A stretch of DNA of 64,000 nucleotides, taken from NCBI GenBank assembly GCA_023399155.1, contig JAEWQP010000011.1, positions 1 through 64,000 on the forward strand, written 5' to 3'. Each line of letters begins with the position of its first letter. Positions within the stretch are counted from its first letter, which is position 1. Of the stretch, positions 1 to 8,870 are shown piece by piece. Both the position numbers and the translations under genes were made by a program. The notes beneath the pieces are model-generated. The model searched no databases, had not been told where the DNA came from, and was given only the letters and a program-made list of their open reading frames with translations. The DNA is from Verrucomicrobiota bacterium. GTDB taxonomy: Bacteria; Verrucomicrobiota; Verrucomicrobiia; Opitutales; Opitutaceae.

Positions 1-108
1 CCCGGGGGCGGGCCCGAGCCACGCCACGGCGGCTCCGGCGAGCACGGCGTAGAGCACGGCGGCGGCGAGGCGTGGCGCGAGGCCGCGCTGGAAGAGCGAA
101 GTCGTCAT
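1..108 (-). CDS. Membrane protein N-terminus, probably zinc ABC permease (truncated by window edge)
   Basis: Only the first 36 codons are inside the window. They encode a short basic start (MTTSLFQRGL) followed by a hydrophobic stretch that looks like a first transmembrane helix. The start codon overlaps the stop of the zinc-binding protein gene in an ATGA, so the two are translationally coupled. In TroA/ZnuA operons the coupled partner is normally the permease or the ATPase. A membrane segment at residue 15 or so argues for the permease, but this is inference from context; the visible residues do not identify a family. Confidence 0.5.
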   Translation of the reverse strand, partial: MTTSLFQRGLAPRLAAAVLYAVLAGAAVAWLGPAPG

Positions 109-1076
109 GGCGACGTGGCCGGCGCCAGCGCGGGTGCTTCGATCGCGGCGAGCACGCGCAGCGTGTTCTCGCGCAACATCCCGAGATAGCTCGAGCCCGG
201 GGCACCCGCCGGGGCGAGACTGTCGGTCAGCAGTTCCCCGCCGAACACGGCGCCCGTGTCCCGCGCGATCTGGGCGAGCATGCGCGGATCATTCACGGTT
301 TCAGCGAACAGCGCGCTGGCGCGGGCGGCGCGAAGCGCATCGACGATCGCCGCAAGCTGACGGGCGTCAGGTTCGGCGCGCGAATCCAGGCCGCGCAACG
401 GGAGGATCTCGAGTCCGAAGGCGCGGCCGAAATAGGCGAGCGAGTCGTGTGCGGTGACGATGCGTTTGCGCTCGGGCGGGACGAGTGCGAACAGCCGTCG
501 CGCCCAGGCGCCGGTCGTCTCGATTTGCGCCGCATAGAGACGCGCCCGGCGGCGGAAGAGTTCGGCCCGGGCCGGGTCGACGCGTGCGAGTGCGTCGCGA
601 ATGTTGGCCACATAGCGCACGCCGCACGCCGGGTCGTGCCAGGCATGGGGATCGGCCTCGCCAGCGCCGTGGTCGTGTCCGTCGTGGTCCCCAGCCGCGG
701 CATGGTCGTGTTCGTCGTCGTGCTGGATGAGGGCGCAGCCTTGTACCGTTTCGGCTACGGGCCCATCGTAGCCGCTCGCAGCCAGAAAGCGGGCCAGCCA
801 GGGCTCGAAGCCTCCACCGTTGGCCACCACCAGGTCGGCTTGGAGGAGCGGCGCGATGTCGCGCGGCGTCGGATCGAAGCCATGCAGGTCCACGCCGGGC
901 GCGACGAGGCATCGCACCTTTGCGGCCTCGCCGGCGATTTCCCGCGTCATGTCGGCGATGATCGTGTTGGTCGCGATCACGACCAGTGCCTTGGGCGCGG
1001 AATCGGTCGCGGCGCCAAGAGCGGCGATCAAGGAGGTGGCGGACATCAGGAATGGAATCAGGACGCGGGTGCGCAT
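105..1076 (-). CDS. znuA: Zinc ABC transporter periplasmic solute-binding protein (ZnuA/TroA family)
   Basis: This is a periplasmic metal-binding lipoprotein-like or secreted receptor that delivers Zn2+ (or Mn2+) to an ABC permease. A signal peptide follows MRTRVLIPFL. The four usual metal-ligand regions are visible: VDLHGFDP, DPHAWHDP, TAHDSLAYFG and the C-terminal FAETVNDPR. Between the first two lies a His/Asp-rich loop (HDDEHDHAAAGDHDGHDHG), typical of zinc rather than manganese receptors. An in-frame ATG 48 bases upstream (1124) exists, but 1076 places the start directly before the signal peptide. The gene overlaps the next reading frame by 4 bp. Zinc specificity is inferred from the His-rich loop. 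Confidence 0.88.
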   Translation of the reverse strand: MRTRVLIPFLMSATSLIAALGAATDSAPKALVVIATNTIIADMTREIAGEAAKVRCLVAPGVDLHGFDPTPRDIAPLLQADLVVANGGGFEPWLARFLAASGYDGPVAETVQGCALIQHDDEHDHAAAGDHDGHDHGAGEADPHAWHDPACGVRYVANIRDALARVDPARAELFRRRARLYAAQIETTGAWARRLFALVPPERKRIVTAHDSLAYFGRAFGLEILPLRGLDSRAEPDARQLAAIVDALRAARASALFAETVNDPRMLAQIARDTGAVFGGELLTDSLAPAGAPGSSYLGMLRENTLRVLAAIEAPALAPATSP

Positions 1077-1219
1077 CGGTAGCTTGGACTGATGGAACAT
1101 CATACGAAACGTGTCCAGAGGCACCTATCCGACGCCACAAGCGGTGCTTGCGTCATGCGCCCCGCTGATCGAGCATCGCGCCCGTGCCCCGCCAAGCCTG
1201 GCCCGGTGGCACCAGGCTC

Positions 1220-4120
1220 ATGTTTCCGGCCATCTTTGGCATAGCATCCGTGCTCAGAAATGCGGTGGCTGTCCCTGGGGAACCCCCGGTGCCGCCGCTC
1301 GTTTTCATGCCGCCCGTCGGGGCGCTTTCCTGGACGGGCGTGGAACTGCTCATCGCCGCGAGCCTGGTGGCTGCGGTGGGTGGCCTGGCCTGGTGGTTCG
1401 GCGGAGCAAGGGAGCGCCGACGCTCGGCCCGAGTCTTCGGCCGGGCCCAGGGGCAGATCTGGGAGGCGATCGTGGAGCGCAGGCCCGAGGGCTTGCACTG
1501 GCGCTTCAGCTTCTGCGGGCGCTCGGCGCTCTACGACAAGCTCTTTGGATCCGAGGATGCGGACGCCCACCATCCGTGGCGCGATGTCGTGCGTCCGGAA
1601 CAGGAAGCGATGGACCGGCGTTCGCGCGAGGCGATCGATTCGGGCGCGCCGGGCTATTCCCAGGAGTTTCCCATCCAGCGCGGCGGGGTCACGCATTGGT
1701 TGCAGGAACACGTCACCATCCGTCCGATCGGGCCGGAGCGCTGGTCGCTGGTGGGCGTGATCACCGACGTGACCGCGATGCACGTCGCGCAGGAGCAACT
1801 CCGTGAACACGGCCGGATGGTCGTGCAGACGCTCGCGCGCGCCGATTGCCTGCTGTGGCGCGCGGTAGTCCGGGCGGAAGGGCAGGAGGTGCGCTGGGTG
1901 CGGTTCGACATGCCCGAGTCGGGGCTCCACGCCCGACTCTTCGGCGAGGCCGACCACGGCAGTCGCACCCTGTGGAGCCTGCTGGACGTCCCTGATCTCC
2001 CGGCGATGAACGCGCGCAGCACCCGGGCTATTCTGTCGGGGGCGAGTGGATACGAGCAGGAGTTTCACGCCTTTCGTGGCGAGACGCTCTTCTGGCTGCA
2101 CGAGCAGGTGTCGATCGCGCCGGCGGGTGGCGGTGAGTTTCACCTCGTGGGTGTGATCATGGACGTCACGGCATTGCGCACGGCCGAGGAGGCGCGCAAG
2201 GCGACCGAGGCGCAGATCGAGCACCTGCTCGCCCGGGCGGACTGCCTGCTCTGGCAGGCCCGGGTCTTCCGCACGGACGCGCCGGAGTTGCGCTGGATCC
2301 TTTACGTGCCGAATTCCAGCCTGCATCGCCGCCTCTTCGGCGCGGATCCCGCGGGGGCGCCGAACCTGCCGTGGGAGCGGATCGTCACGCCGGAGCAATC
2401 CCAGGACATGTACCACCGGGCCCGGGAGGCTCTTCTGTCCGGCGCCAGCGCCTACGAGCAGGAAATCCAGGCTATGAACGACGGTCATGAGTTCATGCTT
2501 CATGAGCGTGTGAACGTCCAGGCGATCAACGAGAACGAGTGGTACCTCGTCGGCACGGTCTTCGATGTCACCGCCCTGCATCGCGCCGAGACTGCGCTGG
2601 CCGCGGAGAAGGAGCGACTCGCCGTCACACTGGCCGCGATGTCCGACGCCGTGTTGACCACCGACAGCGCCGGGCGCGTCCTGTTCGCCAATCGCGCGTT
2701 GGGCCAGCTTCTGGGCGAGGATCCGGAGCGCCTGGTGGGGCGCGCCGCGACCGAACTCTGCCAGTTGACCGACGAACGCGGTCGCCCGGTGCCCGCGCCA
2801 TTCCGCGATGTTCTCCGAAAAGACGCATCCGTGCTCCTGCCGACCCGGGCCCGGATCCTCGCAGCCGGCGGGGTGCGGGTGGCGGTGGAGGGCGCAGTCG
2901 CGCCCGTGCACGATCCGCGGGGAGCGGTGATGGGCGCGGTCGCGGTCATGCGCGATGTCCGGGGGCGCGAACGCCTGGAGGAGGAGATCTCGCGTGCCTC
3001 ACGCCTCCAGTCGGTCGGTCTCCTGGCCGGTGGAATCGCCCACGATTTCAACAACCTGCTGACCGTGATCCTGGGCAACGTCGTCGTGCTCAAGCAGACG
3101 TTCCCGTATGAAGGCGAGGTGGCCGCCTGCCTGAGCGAGGCCGAACGCGCCGTCCTGCGGGCGCGCGACCTCACCCAGCAATTGCTGACCTTCGCGCGCG
3201 GCGGTGACCCGGTGCGCGCGGCCGTGCACCTCCAGGACACCATCACCGAGGCTGCGGCCTTCGCGGCGCGCGGGTCTTCCGTGCGGTGCGACGTCGATCT
3301 TCCCACCGACCTCTGGCCGGCCGATGCCGATCGCGGGCAGATCGCGCAAGTCGTGCAGAATCTCGTCCTCAACGCCGTTCAGGCGATGCCGCAAGGCGGG
3401 GTGCTGCGCATCTCGGCGCGGAACGAGCGCATCGAGCCGGGGACCGCTGCGGTGGCGCCGGGCAATTACATCCGACTCGTGATTACCGACACGGGCTGCG
3501 GCATTCCCCCCGAGGACCTCGCTCGCATCTTCGATCCGTACTTCACGACGAAGAGCCAGGGCAGCGGCCTGGGCCTCGCGACCGTCTACTCGATCGTCCG
3601 GAAGCACCGGGGCGCGATCGACGTCGACTCGCAGCTCGGTGTCGGCAGCACGTTCCAACTCCTCCTTCCGGCGGCGCATGCCATGGAACCGGCCGGGGTG
3701 GCGTCGGGGCAGCCCCGGGCCGACGGGCTGCACGGCCGCATCCTGCTCATGGATGACGAGGAGCCGATCCGGAAGGTCGCCGGTCGGATGCTCTCGCGCC
3801 TCGGCCTGTCGGTCGAGACGGCACCGGATGGCACGAGCGCCGTGGAGTTGTTCCGATCCGCGCGCGACCGCGGGGAACCGTTCGATCTCGTGATGCTCGA
3901 CCTCACTGTGCCCGGCGGCATGGGCGGCATGCAGACCCTGGAAAAGCTGCGCGAACTCGAGCCCTGCGTCCGCGCGATTGTCTCGAGCGGATATTCCGAC
4001 GACATGGTCATGGGCGACTACCGCGCGCACGGGTTCGTTGGCGTGATCCCGAAGCCGTACCGCCTCGAGGATTGCGCGCGGACGCTTGGCGAGGTGCTGG
4101 GCCAGTCCCCGGGGGACTGA
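1220..4120 (+). CDS. Hybrid sensor histidine kinase with repeated PAS-like sensor domains and receiver
   Basis: Membrane-anchored two-component hybrid kinase of about 966 residues. After one N-terminal transmembrane helix (about residues 35-62) come three copies of a divergent PAS-like module, recognisable by recurring motifs such as ADCLLW(R/Q)A, RLFG, SGAS.YEQE and a closing HLVGVI.DVTAL. A fourth canonical PAS (LTTDSAGRVLFANRAL) follows. The HisKA box GGIAHDFNNLL puts the phosphoacceptor at about His608; the ATPase N, G1 and G2 boxes follow (NLVLNAVQAM, DTGCGIP, GSGLGLATVYSIV). A C-terminal receiver has its acceptor at about Asp894 (VMLDLTVPGG). The HDFNN form is typical of the NtrB-like HPK4 subfamily. 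No output regulator is adjacent. A GTG at 1184 in the same frame is an alternative start. The signal sensed is unknown. Confidence 0.9.
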   Translation: MFPAIFGIASVLRNAVAVPGEPPVPPLVFMPPVGALSWTGVELLIAASLVAAVGGLAWWFGGARERRRSARVFGRAQGQIWEAIVERRPEGLHWRFSFCGRSALYDKLFGSEDADAHHPWRDVVRPEQEAMDRRSREAIDSGAPGYSQEFPIQRGGVTHWLQEHVTIRPIGPERWSLVGVITDVTAMHVAQEQLREHGRMVVQTLARADCLLWRAVVRAEGQEVRWVRFDMPESGLHARLFGEADHGSRTLWSLLDVPDLPAMNARSTRAILSGASGYEQEFHAFRGETLFWLHEQVSIAPAGGGEFHLVGVIMDVTALRTAEEARKATEAQIEHLLARADCLLWQARVFRTDAPELRWILYVPNSSLHRRLFGADPAGAPNLPWERIVTPEQSQDMYHRAREALLSGASAYEQEIQAMNDGHEFMLHERVNVQAINENEWYLVGTVFDVTALHRAETALAAEKERLAVTLAAMSDAVLTTDSAGRVLFANRALGQLLGEDPERLVGRAATELCQLTDERGRPVPAPFRDVLRKDASVLLPTRARILAAGGVRVAVEGAVAPVHDPRGAVMGAVAVMRDVRGRERLEEEISRASRLQSVGLLAGGIAHDFNNLLTVILGNVVVLKQTFPYEGEVAACLSEAERAVLRARDLTQQLLTFARGGDPVRAAVHLQDTITEAAAFAARGSSVRCDVDLPTDLWPADADRGQIAQVVQNLVLNAVQAMPQGGVLRISARNERIEPGTAAVAPGNYIRLVITDTGCGIPPEDLARIFDPYFTTKSQGSGLGLATVYSIVRKHRGAIDVDSQLGVGSTFQLLLPAAHAMEPAGVASGQPRADGLHGRILLMDDEEPIRKVAGRMLSRLGLSVETAPDGTSAVELFRSARDRGEPFDLVMLDLTVPGGMGGMQTLEKLRELEPCVRAIVSSGYSDDMVMGDYRAHGFVGVIPKPYRLEDCARTLGEVLGQSPGD

Positions 4121-4266
4121 GCCGGGGCCGATCCGCAGACAGACCGCCTCGCCGTGTCGGTGACCGCTCGAGCGGGGGCGGGATTTCTGGAACAACCGTC
4201 CCCTGGCGCGTCCGAAGCCGGATGCACTCTCGGAGCGGCCTGAGCGGAGGCTTGAAGATGAGTGGC

Positions 4267-4755
4267 TCAGCCGCCGAAGCGCTGCCTGAAGCGGTTGAGA
4301 TCAAACTCCGGCTGATCGAAGCTCACGAGCTTCCATCCCCACGGGAAGTCGTCGTCGCGCCGCCATTCGAACGTGAAGGGCGAGAAGAGGGCATTGGCCG
4401 CCACGCGCGCCTCGGCGGCGCGTTCCGTCCCGCGCACCTCGATGCGAAGCAGCGCGGAGATCGTGGCTCGATCACCGTCGAGGTGAAATTGCTCCTGCTC
4501 GATGCGCACCTCGATCGAGTCAAAATGGAAGAATGCCAGCCGGGCCTCGCTCACCAGGCTCCGGCGCGTGTAGCCCCAGCGGTCGCTGTAGTCCTCGGCG
4601 AGGAGCGTGCCGAGCGCACGCGCGTGCCGTGCCTCGACCGTGGCGACGAGTTTGTCCCACGTGCGGCGCAGGCGGCGTTCGGGCTGCAGATACCACGTGG
4701 CCGCGACGATCACGAACAGCGCGAGCGCGGCGAGGACGAGGCGGGAGCGATTCAT
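4267..4755 (-). CDS. Small membrane-anchored protein of unknown function
   Basis: A 162-residue protein with one N-terminal transmembrane helix right after the start (MNRSRLVLAALALFVIVAAT) and a soluble domain of about 135 residues outside the membrane. The domain has the feel of an NTF2/SnoaL-like cone (an early helix with ARHARALGTLLAEDYSD, then alternating strands such as IEVRIEQEQFHLDGDRATI), but I cannot assign a family with certainty. The frame stays open upstream to 4950; the start is placed at 4755 because the helix begins there. It is divergent from the ClpP-like gene at 4961. Confidence 0.6.
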   Translation of the reverse strand: MNRSRLVLAALALFVIVAATWYLQPERRLRRTWDKLVATVEARHARALGTLLAEDYSDRWGYTRRSLVSEARLAFFHFDSIEVRIEQEQFHLDGDRATISALLRIEVRGTERAAEARVAANALFSPFTFEWRRDDDFPWGWKLVSFDQPEFDLNRFRQRFGG

Positions 4756-4960
4756 GGGATCGGCCGCCAGCCTGACGGATCGGCGGCGCCGGGCAACACC
4801 GGGCTGGTGCAGGCCCAGTCGGGTCGCCGCCACGGGTGGCGTGCATGCGCCTACGGGCAAAAAGGGATCGGGCGCGCAGTCGCCACCGCAGGGTGTTTCA
4901 TCTGACGAATCCCGGTGGCGGAGAGTTGAACTCGCGCCAAAGCCGGACATCTAGGGAGAG

Positions 4961-6379
4961 ATGATCAGGTCTATTCGGAATGCATCGCTGGCCGTGCTCG
5001 CGGCTTCGGGCGCCTGGGCGGCCACGGCCTCGGTTTCGGCCGTGGACGAGCCGGCGGAGATGGTGGTCACGGCTTCGGCCGACGAGGAGGCGGAGGAAAC
5101 GGATATCGAAGGTGTCGACGACGCGAAGGCATCCGACGACGCGGAATCCGCGGGAGAGGCGGCAGCCAAGAAGGAACTCGAGCGCCTGCGACGCGAGCGC
5201 GAGCGGATCGCCGCGGAAAACGCTCTCGCCTCGGAGCGCGTGCGCCAGGAACTGGCGGCGCTCGAGGCGGAGAAACAGCGCCTGCAGCTGGAAAACTCGC
5301 TGCGCACCGAGCGGCTCAACGCGGAGATGGCCGAGGCCCGCACCAAGCTCGACCGGATGTCGCTCGAGACCGACACGCTCAACAAGCAGCTCGCGCTTGA
5401 GACCGCCAGGCGCCGGGGCGACCTCGATCGCGAACTGGCCGATCTTCGCGCCGAGGAGGAGCGCGCGCGCGTGGCCAACGCCATCGCGTCGCAGAAAAAC
5501 GAGGTGCGCCTCGCCGAGCTGCGCATGCAGGAGTCGGACTACAAGATCCGGCGCGCGCAGCTCGAGATGGAGGTCGCGCGCCTTCAGACCGAGCTCTCCC
5601 GTCGTGAAAAAGTGGATATGCTGCGCGACCTCGTCCCGGAGGACCGCACATATGTGAAGGAGCCGTTCGTCGACGGAGTGCTGCGCGTGAGCGACCGGCG
5701 CATCGAGATCGCGGGACTGATCACGTCCGCCCTGGCCACCCATGTCGCCGAGCGGATCGATTTCTTCAACAACCAGAGCACCGAATACCCGATCTTCATC
5801 GTCATTCATTCCTCTCCGGGCGGCTCGGTCATGGCCGGCGAACAGATCATCAAGGCGATGGAGGGCAGCCAGGCGTCCGTGCACGTCGTCCTGAAATCGT
5901 ACGCTGCGAGCATGGCGGCGGTCATCACCGCCGTCGCGCCCCGGTCCTACGCCTACCCGAACGCGATCCTCGTGCATCACCAGATCTCGTGGCTGGGTGC
6001 GGGCAACCTCACGCAGCAGCGCGAGCAGATGCGCACAGCCGAGGAGTGGTGGCGCCGCCTCGCCGAACCGGTGGCGCGCAAGATGGGCGTCACCCTCGAC
6101 CAATTCATCGCCGACATGTACAAGAAGAACAGCGACGGCGACTGGCGCGAATTTGCCGACGCCGCGGTGAGGCTGAAATGGGTCGACCAGATCGTGAATA
6201 CAATCTGGGAGACGTCCGTCGATCGTCATCCCGACCGGCACGGACCGCTCTCGCCGATGACCCTTTCCCTCGAGGAAAAAACGGATGATCGCGGCGATCC
6301 CTACGTGGTTCTCCCGAGGCTGATGCCGCACGACTGCTATTTCCTCCACAACCCGGATCGCTATTTCCGGCTGCGTTGA
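4961..6379 (+). CDS. Exported ClpP/SppA-like serine protease with long coiled coil
   Basis: A 472-residue protein: signal peptide (cleavage probably near ASVSA), an acidic linker, a coiled coil of about 170 residues rich in Glu, Arg, Ala and Leu heptads, and a C-terminal ClpP/crotonase-fold protease domain from about residue 225. The ClpP-type nucleophile is Ser317 in SYAASMAAVI, the histidine lies in LVHHQISW (His339 or His340), and the oxyanion-type loop is HSSPGGSVMAGEQI. Cytoplasmic ClpP has neither signal peptide nor coiled coil, so this is a periplasmic or membrane-associated relative. A good ribosome site (agggagag) precedes the ATG. Substrate unknown; the coiled coil may drive oligomerisation (inference). 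Confidence 0.8.
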   Translation: MIRSIRNASLAVLAASGAWAATASVSAVDEPAEMVVTASADEEAEETDIEGVDDAKASDDAESAGEAAAKKELERLRRERERIAAENALASERVRQELAALEAEKQRLQLENSLRTERLNAEMAEARTKLDRMSLETDTLNKQLALETARRRGDLDRELADLRAEEERARVANAIASQKNEVRLAELRMQESDYKIRRAQLEMEVARLQTELSRREKVDMLRDLVPEDRTYVKEPFVDGVLRVSDRRIEIAGLITSALATHVAERIDFFNNQSTEYPIFIVIHSSPGGSVMAGEQIIKAMEGSQASVHVVLKSYAASMAAVITAVAPRSYAYPNAILVHHQISWLGAGNLTQQREQMRTAEEWWRRLAEPVARKMGVTLDQFIADMYKKNSDGDWREFADAAVRLKWVDQIVNTIWETSVDRHPDRHGPLSPMTLSLEEKTDDRGDPYVVLPRLMPHDCYFLHNPDRYFRLR

Positions 6380-6470
6380 CTGATTCTGTTCATACACCCA
6401 AGGAATTTTCTCGTCGGACTGGGGAACTCTCCCTATGTGTTCTGATTGAGCGACGCCGTATACTCCACGC

Positions 6471-6650
6471 ATGCTCTTGCCCCTCCTCCTCTCCATAGCC
6501 ACCGTCTGGGCCGTCGGCGTCGTTGTCACCGTGATTCACATCCGGCGCGCTCCCGTGGCGATCGAGGACGAGCACGGCTTCCACATCATCGAGGAAGTTC
6601 AGTCGGGCAAGGTGCTCGAGTTTCATCAGGCGCAGGCACGCGTCCACTGA
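6471..6650 (+). CDS. 59-residue single-pass membrane protein
   Basis: A short open frame with a clear topology: an N-terminal transmembrane helix (MLLPLLLSIATVWAVGVVVT) followed by a charged tail of about 37 residues containing IEDEHGFHIIEEVQSGKVLEF. It begins 91 bp after the ClpP-like gene, and a strong UUCG-capped terminator lies about 60 bp beyond its stop. No family recognised. It may be co-transcribed with the exported protease. Support is from topology and position only. Confidence 0.5.
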   Translation: MLLPLLLSIATVWAVGVVVTVIHIRRAPVAIEDEHGFHIIEEVQSGKVLEFHQAQARVH

Positions 6651-6707
6651 TCGAAACCGTGGAGCTTTACGGGGACCGGTAGGGCAGTCACCGGTCGTCG
6701 CAAAAAG

Positions 6708-6745
6708 AGCGCTGGTCTTTCGAGACCGGCGCTTTCCATTTTTCG
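6708..6745. terminator. UUCG-tetraloop hairpin terminator, probably bidirectional
   Basis: An 11-bp stem (AGCGCTGGTCT / AGACCGGCGCT, one G-T pair) closes on a TTCG tetraloop at 6719-6722. It is followed on the plus strand by TTCCATTTTTC and preceded by CAAAAAG, which is a T-run for minus-strand transcription. It would end the protease/small-membrane-protein transcript and back up the terminator of the response regulator. Confidence 0.8.
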
Positions 6746-6836
6746 GATCTTCGATCTGCGGCTCGGTTGAACGTCTTGCCCGCCGCGCGAGCGCATCAGG
6801 CGGGTTTCCCCAGGGTCGGCGGTCCGGCACGAGGGG

Positions 6837-6870
6837 ACGAAAAAAGCACCGCCGGTGCAGGGCGGTGCTC
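6837..6870 (-). terminator. Rho-independent terminator of the response regulator gene
   Basis: Nine-base arms AGCACCGCC (6846-6854) and GGCGGTGCT (6862-6870) form a hairpin. The A-run at 6839-6846 gives the T-tract on the minus strand. It lies 28 bp past the stop codon of the minus-strand regulator gene. Confidence 0.8.
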
Positions 6871-6898
6871 TCGGGCGGGGGCCGGGTCGCGGACCCGG

Positions 6899-7687
6899 TC
6901 AAACGCTGGGCGCGGACTCGCTCGGCGTGCTTGCGGGGTCGCTGACGTCGCCGGGCAGCGAGGTGGGCGAGAACTCGTAGCCGATGCCGTGCACCGTGCG
7001 CAGATTGGCGATCGGGCGGCCCTTGCGGGCGAAGAGATCACGGATCTTCACGATGTACTGGTCGAGCGAGCGGCTCCGCACGTCGGCATGCAGGCCCCAG
7101 ACGGAGTGGATCAGGTTCTTTCGCGTGATGATCACGCCGGCGTTGTTCGCCAGGTAGGCGATGATGCCGAATTCCTTGCGGCCGATCTTCTCGGTCGAGC
7201 CGTCCGGGAAAGTGGCCGTCATCGTCTTCGGATCGATCATGGCGCCCTCGAACGGGAACGGGTTGTCCGTGATGCGCGCGTTCTTCGTGACGTTGAAATC
7301 GCGCGAACCCTCAGCGCGGCGCAGCACGGCGTTGATGCGGGCGATCAACTCGGCCGCGCTGAACGGCTTGGTGATGTAGTCGTCGGCGCCGAGCTCCAGG
7401 CCCTTCACCTTCGAGACTTCCGTGTCGTTGCCGGTGAGAAAGATCACGGGCAGGTTGATCTCGTTGCGCTTCAGCTCGTCCAGGAACGAGAAGCCGTCCT
7501 GGTCGGGCAGGGTGATGTCGAGCAGCAGGAGATTCGCGAAGTTGCGCTTCAGGAAACGAAGGGCATGCGCGCAACGATGATAGATCTGCGTCTGCATGCC
7601 CACCGACTCGAGTTGGTGGGAGATGATGCTGGCGAGTTCGGGTTCGTCCTCGCAGATCAGGATGAGCGGTTTGGGTGTGGCGGACAT
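6899..7687 (-). CDS. OmpR/PhoB-family response regulator (orphan)
   Basis: A 262-residue DNA-binding response regulator. The receiver carries the acidic pair Glu13/Asp14, the phosphoacceptor Asp57 (LLLLDITLPDQDGF), Thr85 and Lys107 (YITKPFS). The C-terminal winged helix includes the IGRKEFGIIAYLANNAG and RSRSLDQYIVKIRDLF segments and ends with LRTVHGIGYEF, the usual wing. About 20 extra residues rich in Ser and Pro follow. No kinase gene is adjacent, so its partner is unknown. A terminator follows it directly, and it is divergent from hisG. Confidence 0.92.
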   Translation of the reverse strand: MSATPKPLILICEDEPELASIISHQLESVGMQTQIYHRCAHALRFLKRNFANLLLLDITLPDQDGFSFLDELKRNEINLPVIFLTGNDTEVSKVKGLELGADDYITKPFSAAELIARINAVLRRAEGSRDFNVTKNARITDNPFPFEGAMIDPKTMTATFPDGSTEKIGRKEFGIIAYLANNAGVIITRKNLIHSVWGLHADVRSRSLDQYIVKIRDLFARKGRPIANLRTVHGIGYEFSPTSLPGDVSDPASTPSESAPSV

Positions 7688-7919
7688 GGGAACAGTCTGA
7701 CGCTTGGGCGGGTTAGGACGCTGGGGTGACAGTTCCGGGGAGCACGGGTTCTGGCGGAAAGCCTGAAAAAGCGGGCAGGAATGGATTCACGCCGGGGCAA
7801 GCGGGCGGGGTGGCCGCCGCGTGACTTGATGTGAATCCGAACCGGTTGTGAGTTTCACCCGTATTTTTACATCGGACAAGTGTTAAAAAGCTCGAGGCCT
7901 TTTTCCTTGAAGCGTGTTC
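7688..7919. promoter_or_regulatory. Divergent intergenic region between response regulator and hisG
   Basis: These 232 bases must hold both outward promoters. The stretch 7845-7885 is much richer in A+T than its surroundings (around GTATTTTTACATC), consistent with a promoter for hisG, but no pair of consensus -35 and -10 boxes stands out. No attenuator-like leader peptide with His codons is visible. Confidence 0.35.
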
Positions 7920-8828
7920 ATGCCTCCCGCTGTCTGTCCGGCTGTGCCCGACGCAAAACCTCTTATCATGCTTGGCCTTCCGAAGGGGTCGCTCGAGGAG
8001 TCGACGCGAAACCTCTTCGCCAAGGCGGGTTATAAAATTTCAGTAAGTTCGCGGTCGTATCGGCCCGCGATCGACGACCCGGAGCTCGACGGCCGGTTCG
8101 TGCGTTCCCAGGAGATGAGTCGCTATGTCGAGCATGGATTCTTCGACTGCGGCCTGTGCGGTCACGATTGGGTGGTCGAGAATGGCTCGGATGTGATCGA
8201 GGTGTGCGAACTCGGCTACAGCCGCGCCTCGCGCAATCCCGCGCGCTGGGTCATCGCCGTGCCCGAGGCGTCCGCGATCAAGACGATCGCCGACCTGCAG
8301 GGGAAACGCATCGCGACCGAACTCGTCGGCACGACGAAGAAGTTTCTCGCCGACCGCGGGGTCACGGCGACGGTCGAGTTTTCCTGGGGCGCCACGGAGG
8401 TGAAGGTCCCCGACCTCGTCGACGCGATCGTCGACATCACCGAGACCGGCAGCTCGCTCAAGGCGAACAAGCTGCGCATCGTCGAGACGATCCTCACCAG
8501 CACGACGCGGTTCATCGCGAACAAGGCGAGCTGGGCCAACCCCGTGAAGCGCCGCAAGATCGAGACGATCGCGATGTTGCTGCGCGGCGCGCTCGAGGCC
8601 GAGATCAAGGTCGGCCTCAAGATGAATCTCCCGAAGTCCTCCCTCGATTCCATTTCGCGTGCGCTGCCCGCGCTGCGGAACCCGACGATCTCCCCGCTGA
8701 GCAATCCCGAATGGGTCGCGCTCGAGACGATCACCGACGAGAGCGTGGTGCGTGAGATCATCCCGAAGCTCAAGGAACTCGGGGCCGAGGGCATCGTCGA
8801 GTACCCGCTCAACAAGGTCGTGTACTGA
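7920..8828 (+). CDS. hisG: ATP phosphoribosyltransferase, long (hexameric) form
   Basis: Catalyses the first step of histidine synthesis: ATP plus PRPP to phosphoribosyl-ATP, in the cytoplasm. About 302 residues, the long form with a C-terminal regulatory domain, so histidine feedback is expected and no HisZ is required. Visible landmarks are LGLPKGSLEEST at the N-terminus, ATELVGTTKKFL, and the PRPP-binding loop DLVDAIVDITETGSSLKAN. The C-terminal domain ends in KELGAEGIVEYPLNKVVY. A GTG at 7914 is an in-frame alternative start. Other his genes are not adjacent; only hisI is elsewhere in the window, so the pathway is scattered. Confidence 0.95.
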   Translation: MPPAVCPAVPDAKPLIMLGLPKGSLEESTRNLFAKAGYKISVSSRSYRPAIDDPELDGRFVRSQEMSRYVEHGFFDCGLCGHDWVVENGSDVIEVCELGYSRASRNPARWVIAVPEASAIKTIADLQGKRIATELVGTTKKFLADRGVTATVEFSWGATEVKVPDLVDAIVDITETGSSLKANKLRIVETILTSTTRFIANKASWANPVKRRKIETIAMLLRGALEAEIKVGLKMNLPKSSLDSISRALPALRNPTISPLSNPEWVALETITDESVVREIIPKLKELGAEGIVEYPLNKVVY

Positions 8829-8870
8829 CGCGCGCTTGCCGCGCGTCGGCGTTGTCGCAGATTCTCCGGG

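Noticed and set aside
1100..2911. 603-codon minus-strand open frame under the hybrid kinase
   Set aside because: The plus strand has PAS, HisKA, ATPase and receiver motifs in one continuous frame.
6446..6682. 78-codon plus-strand frame overlapping the 59-residue membrane protein
   Set aside because: It reads as Arg/His/Pro-rich shadow sequence, whereas the frame starting at 6471 gives a clean membrane helix and charged tail.
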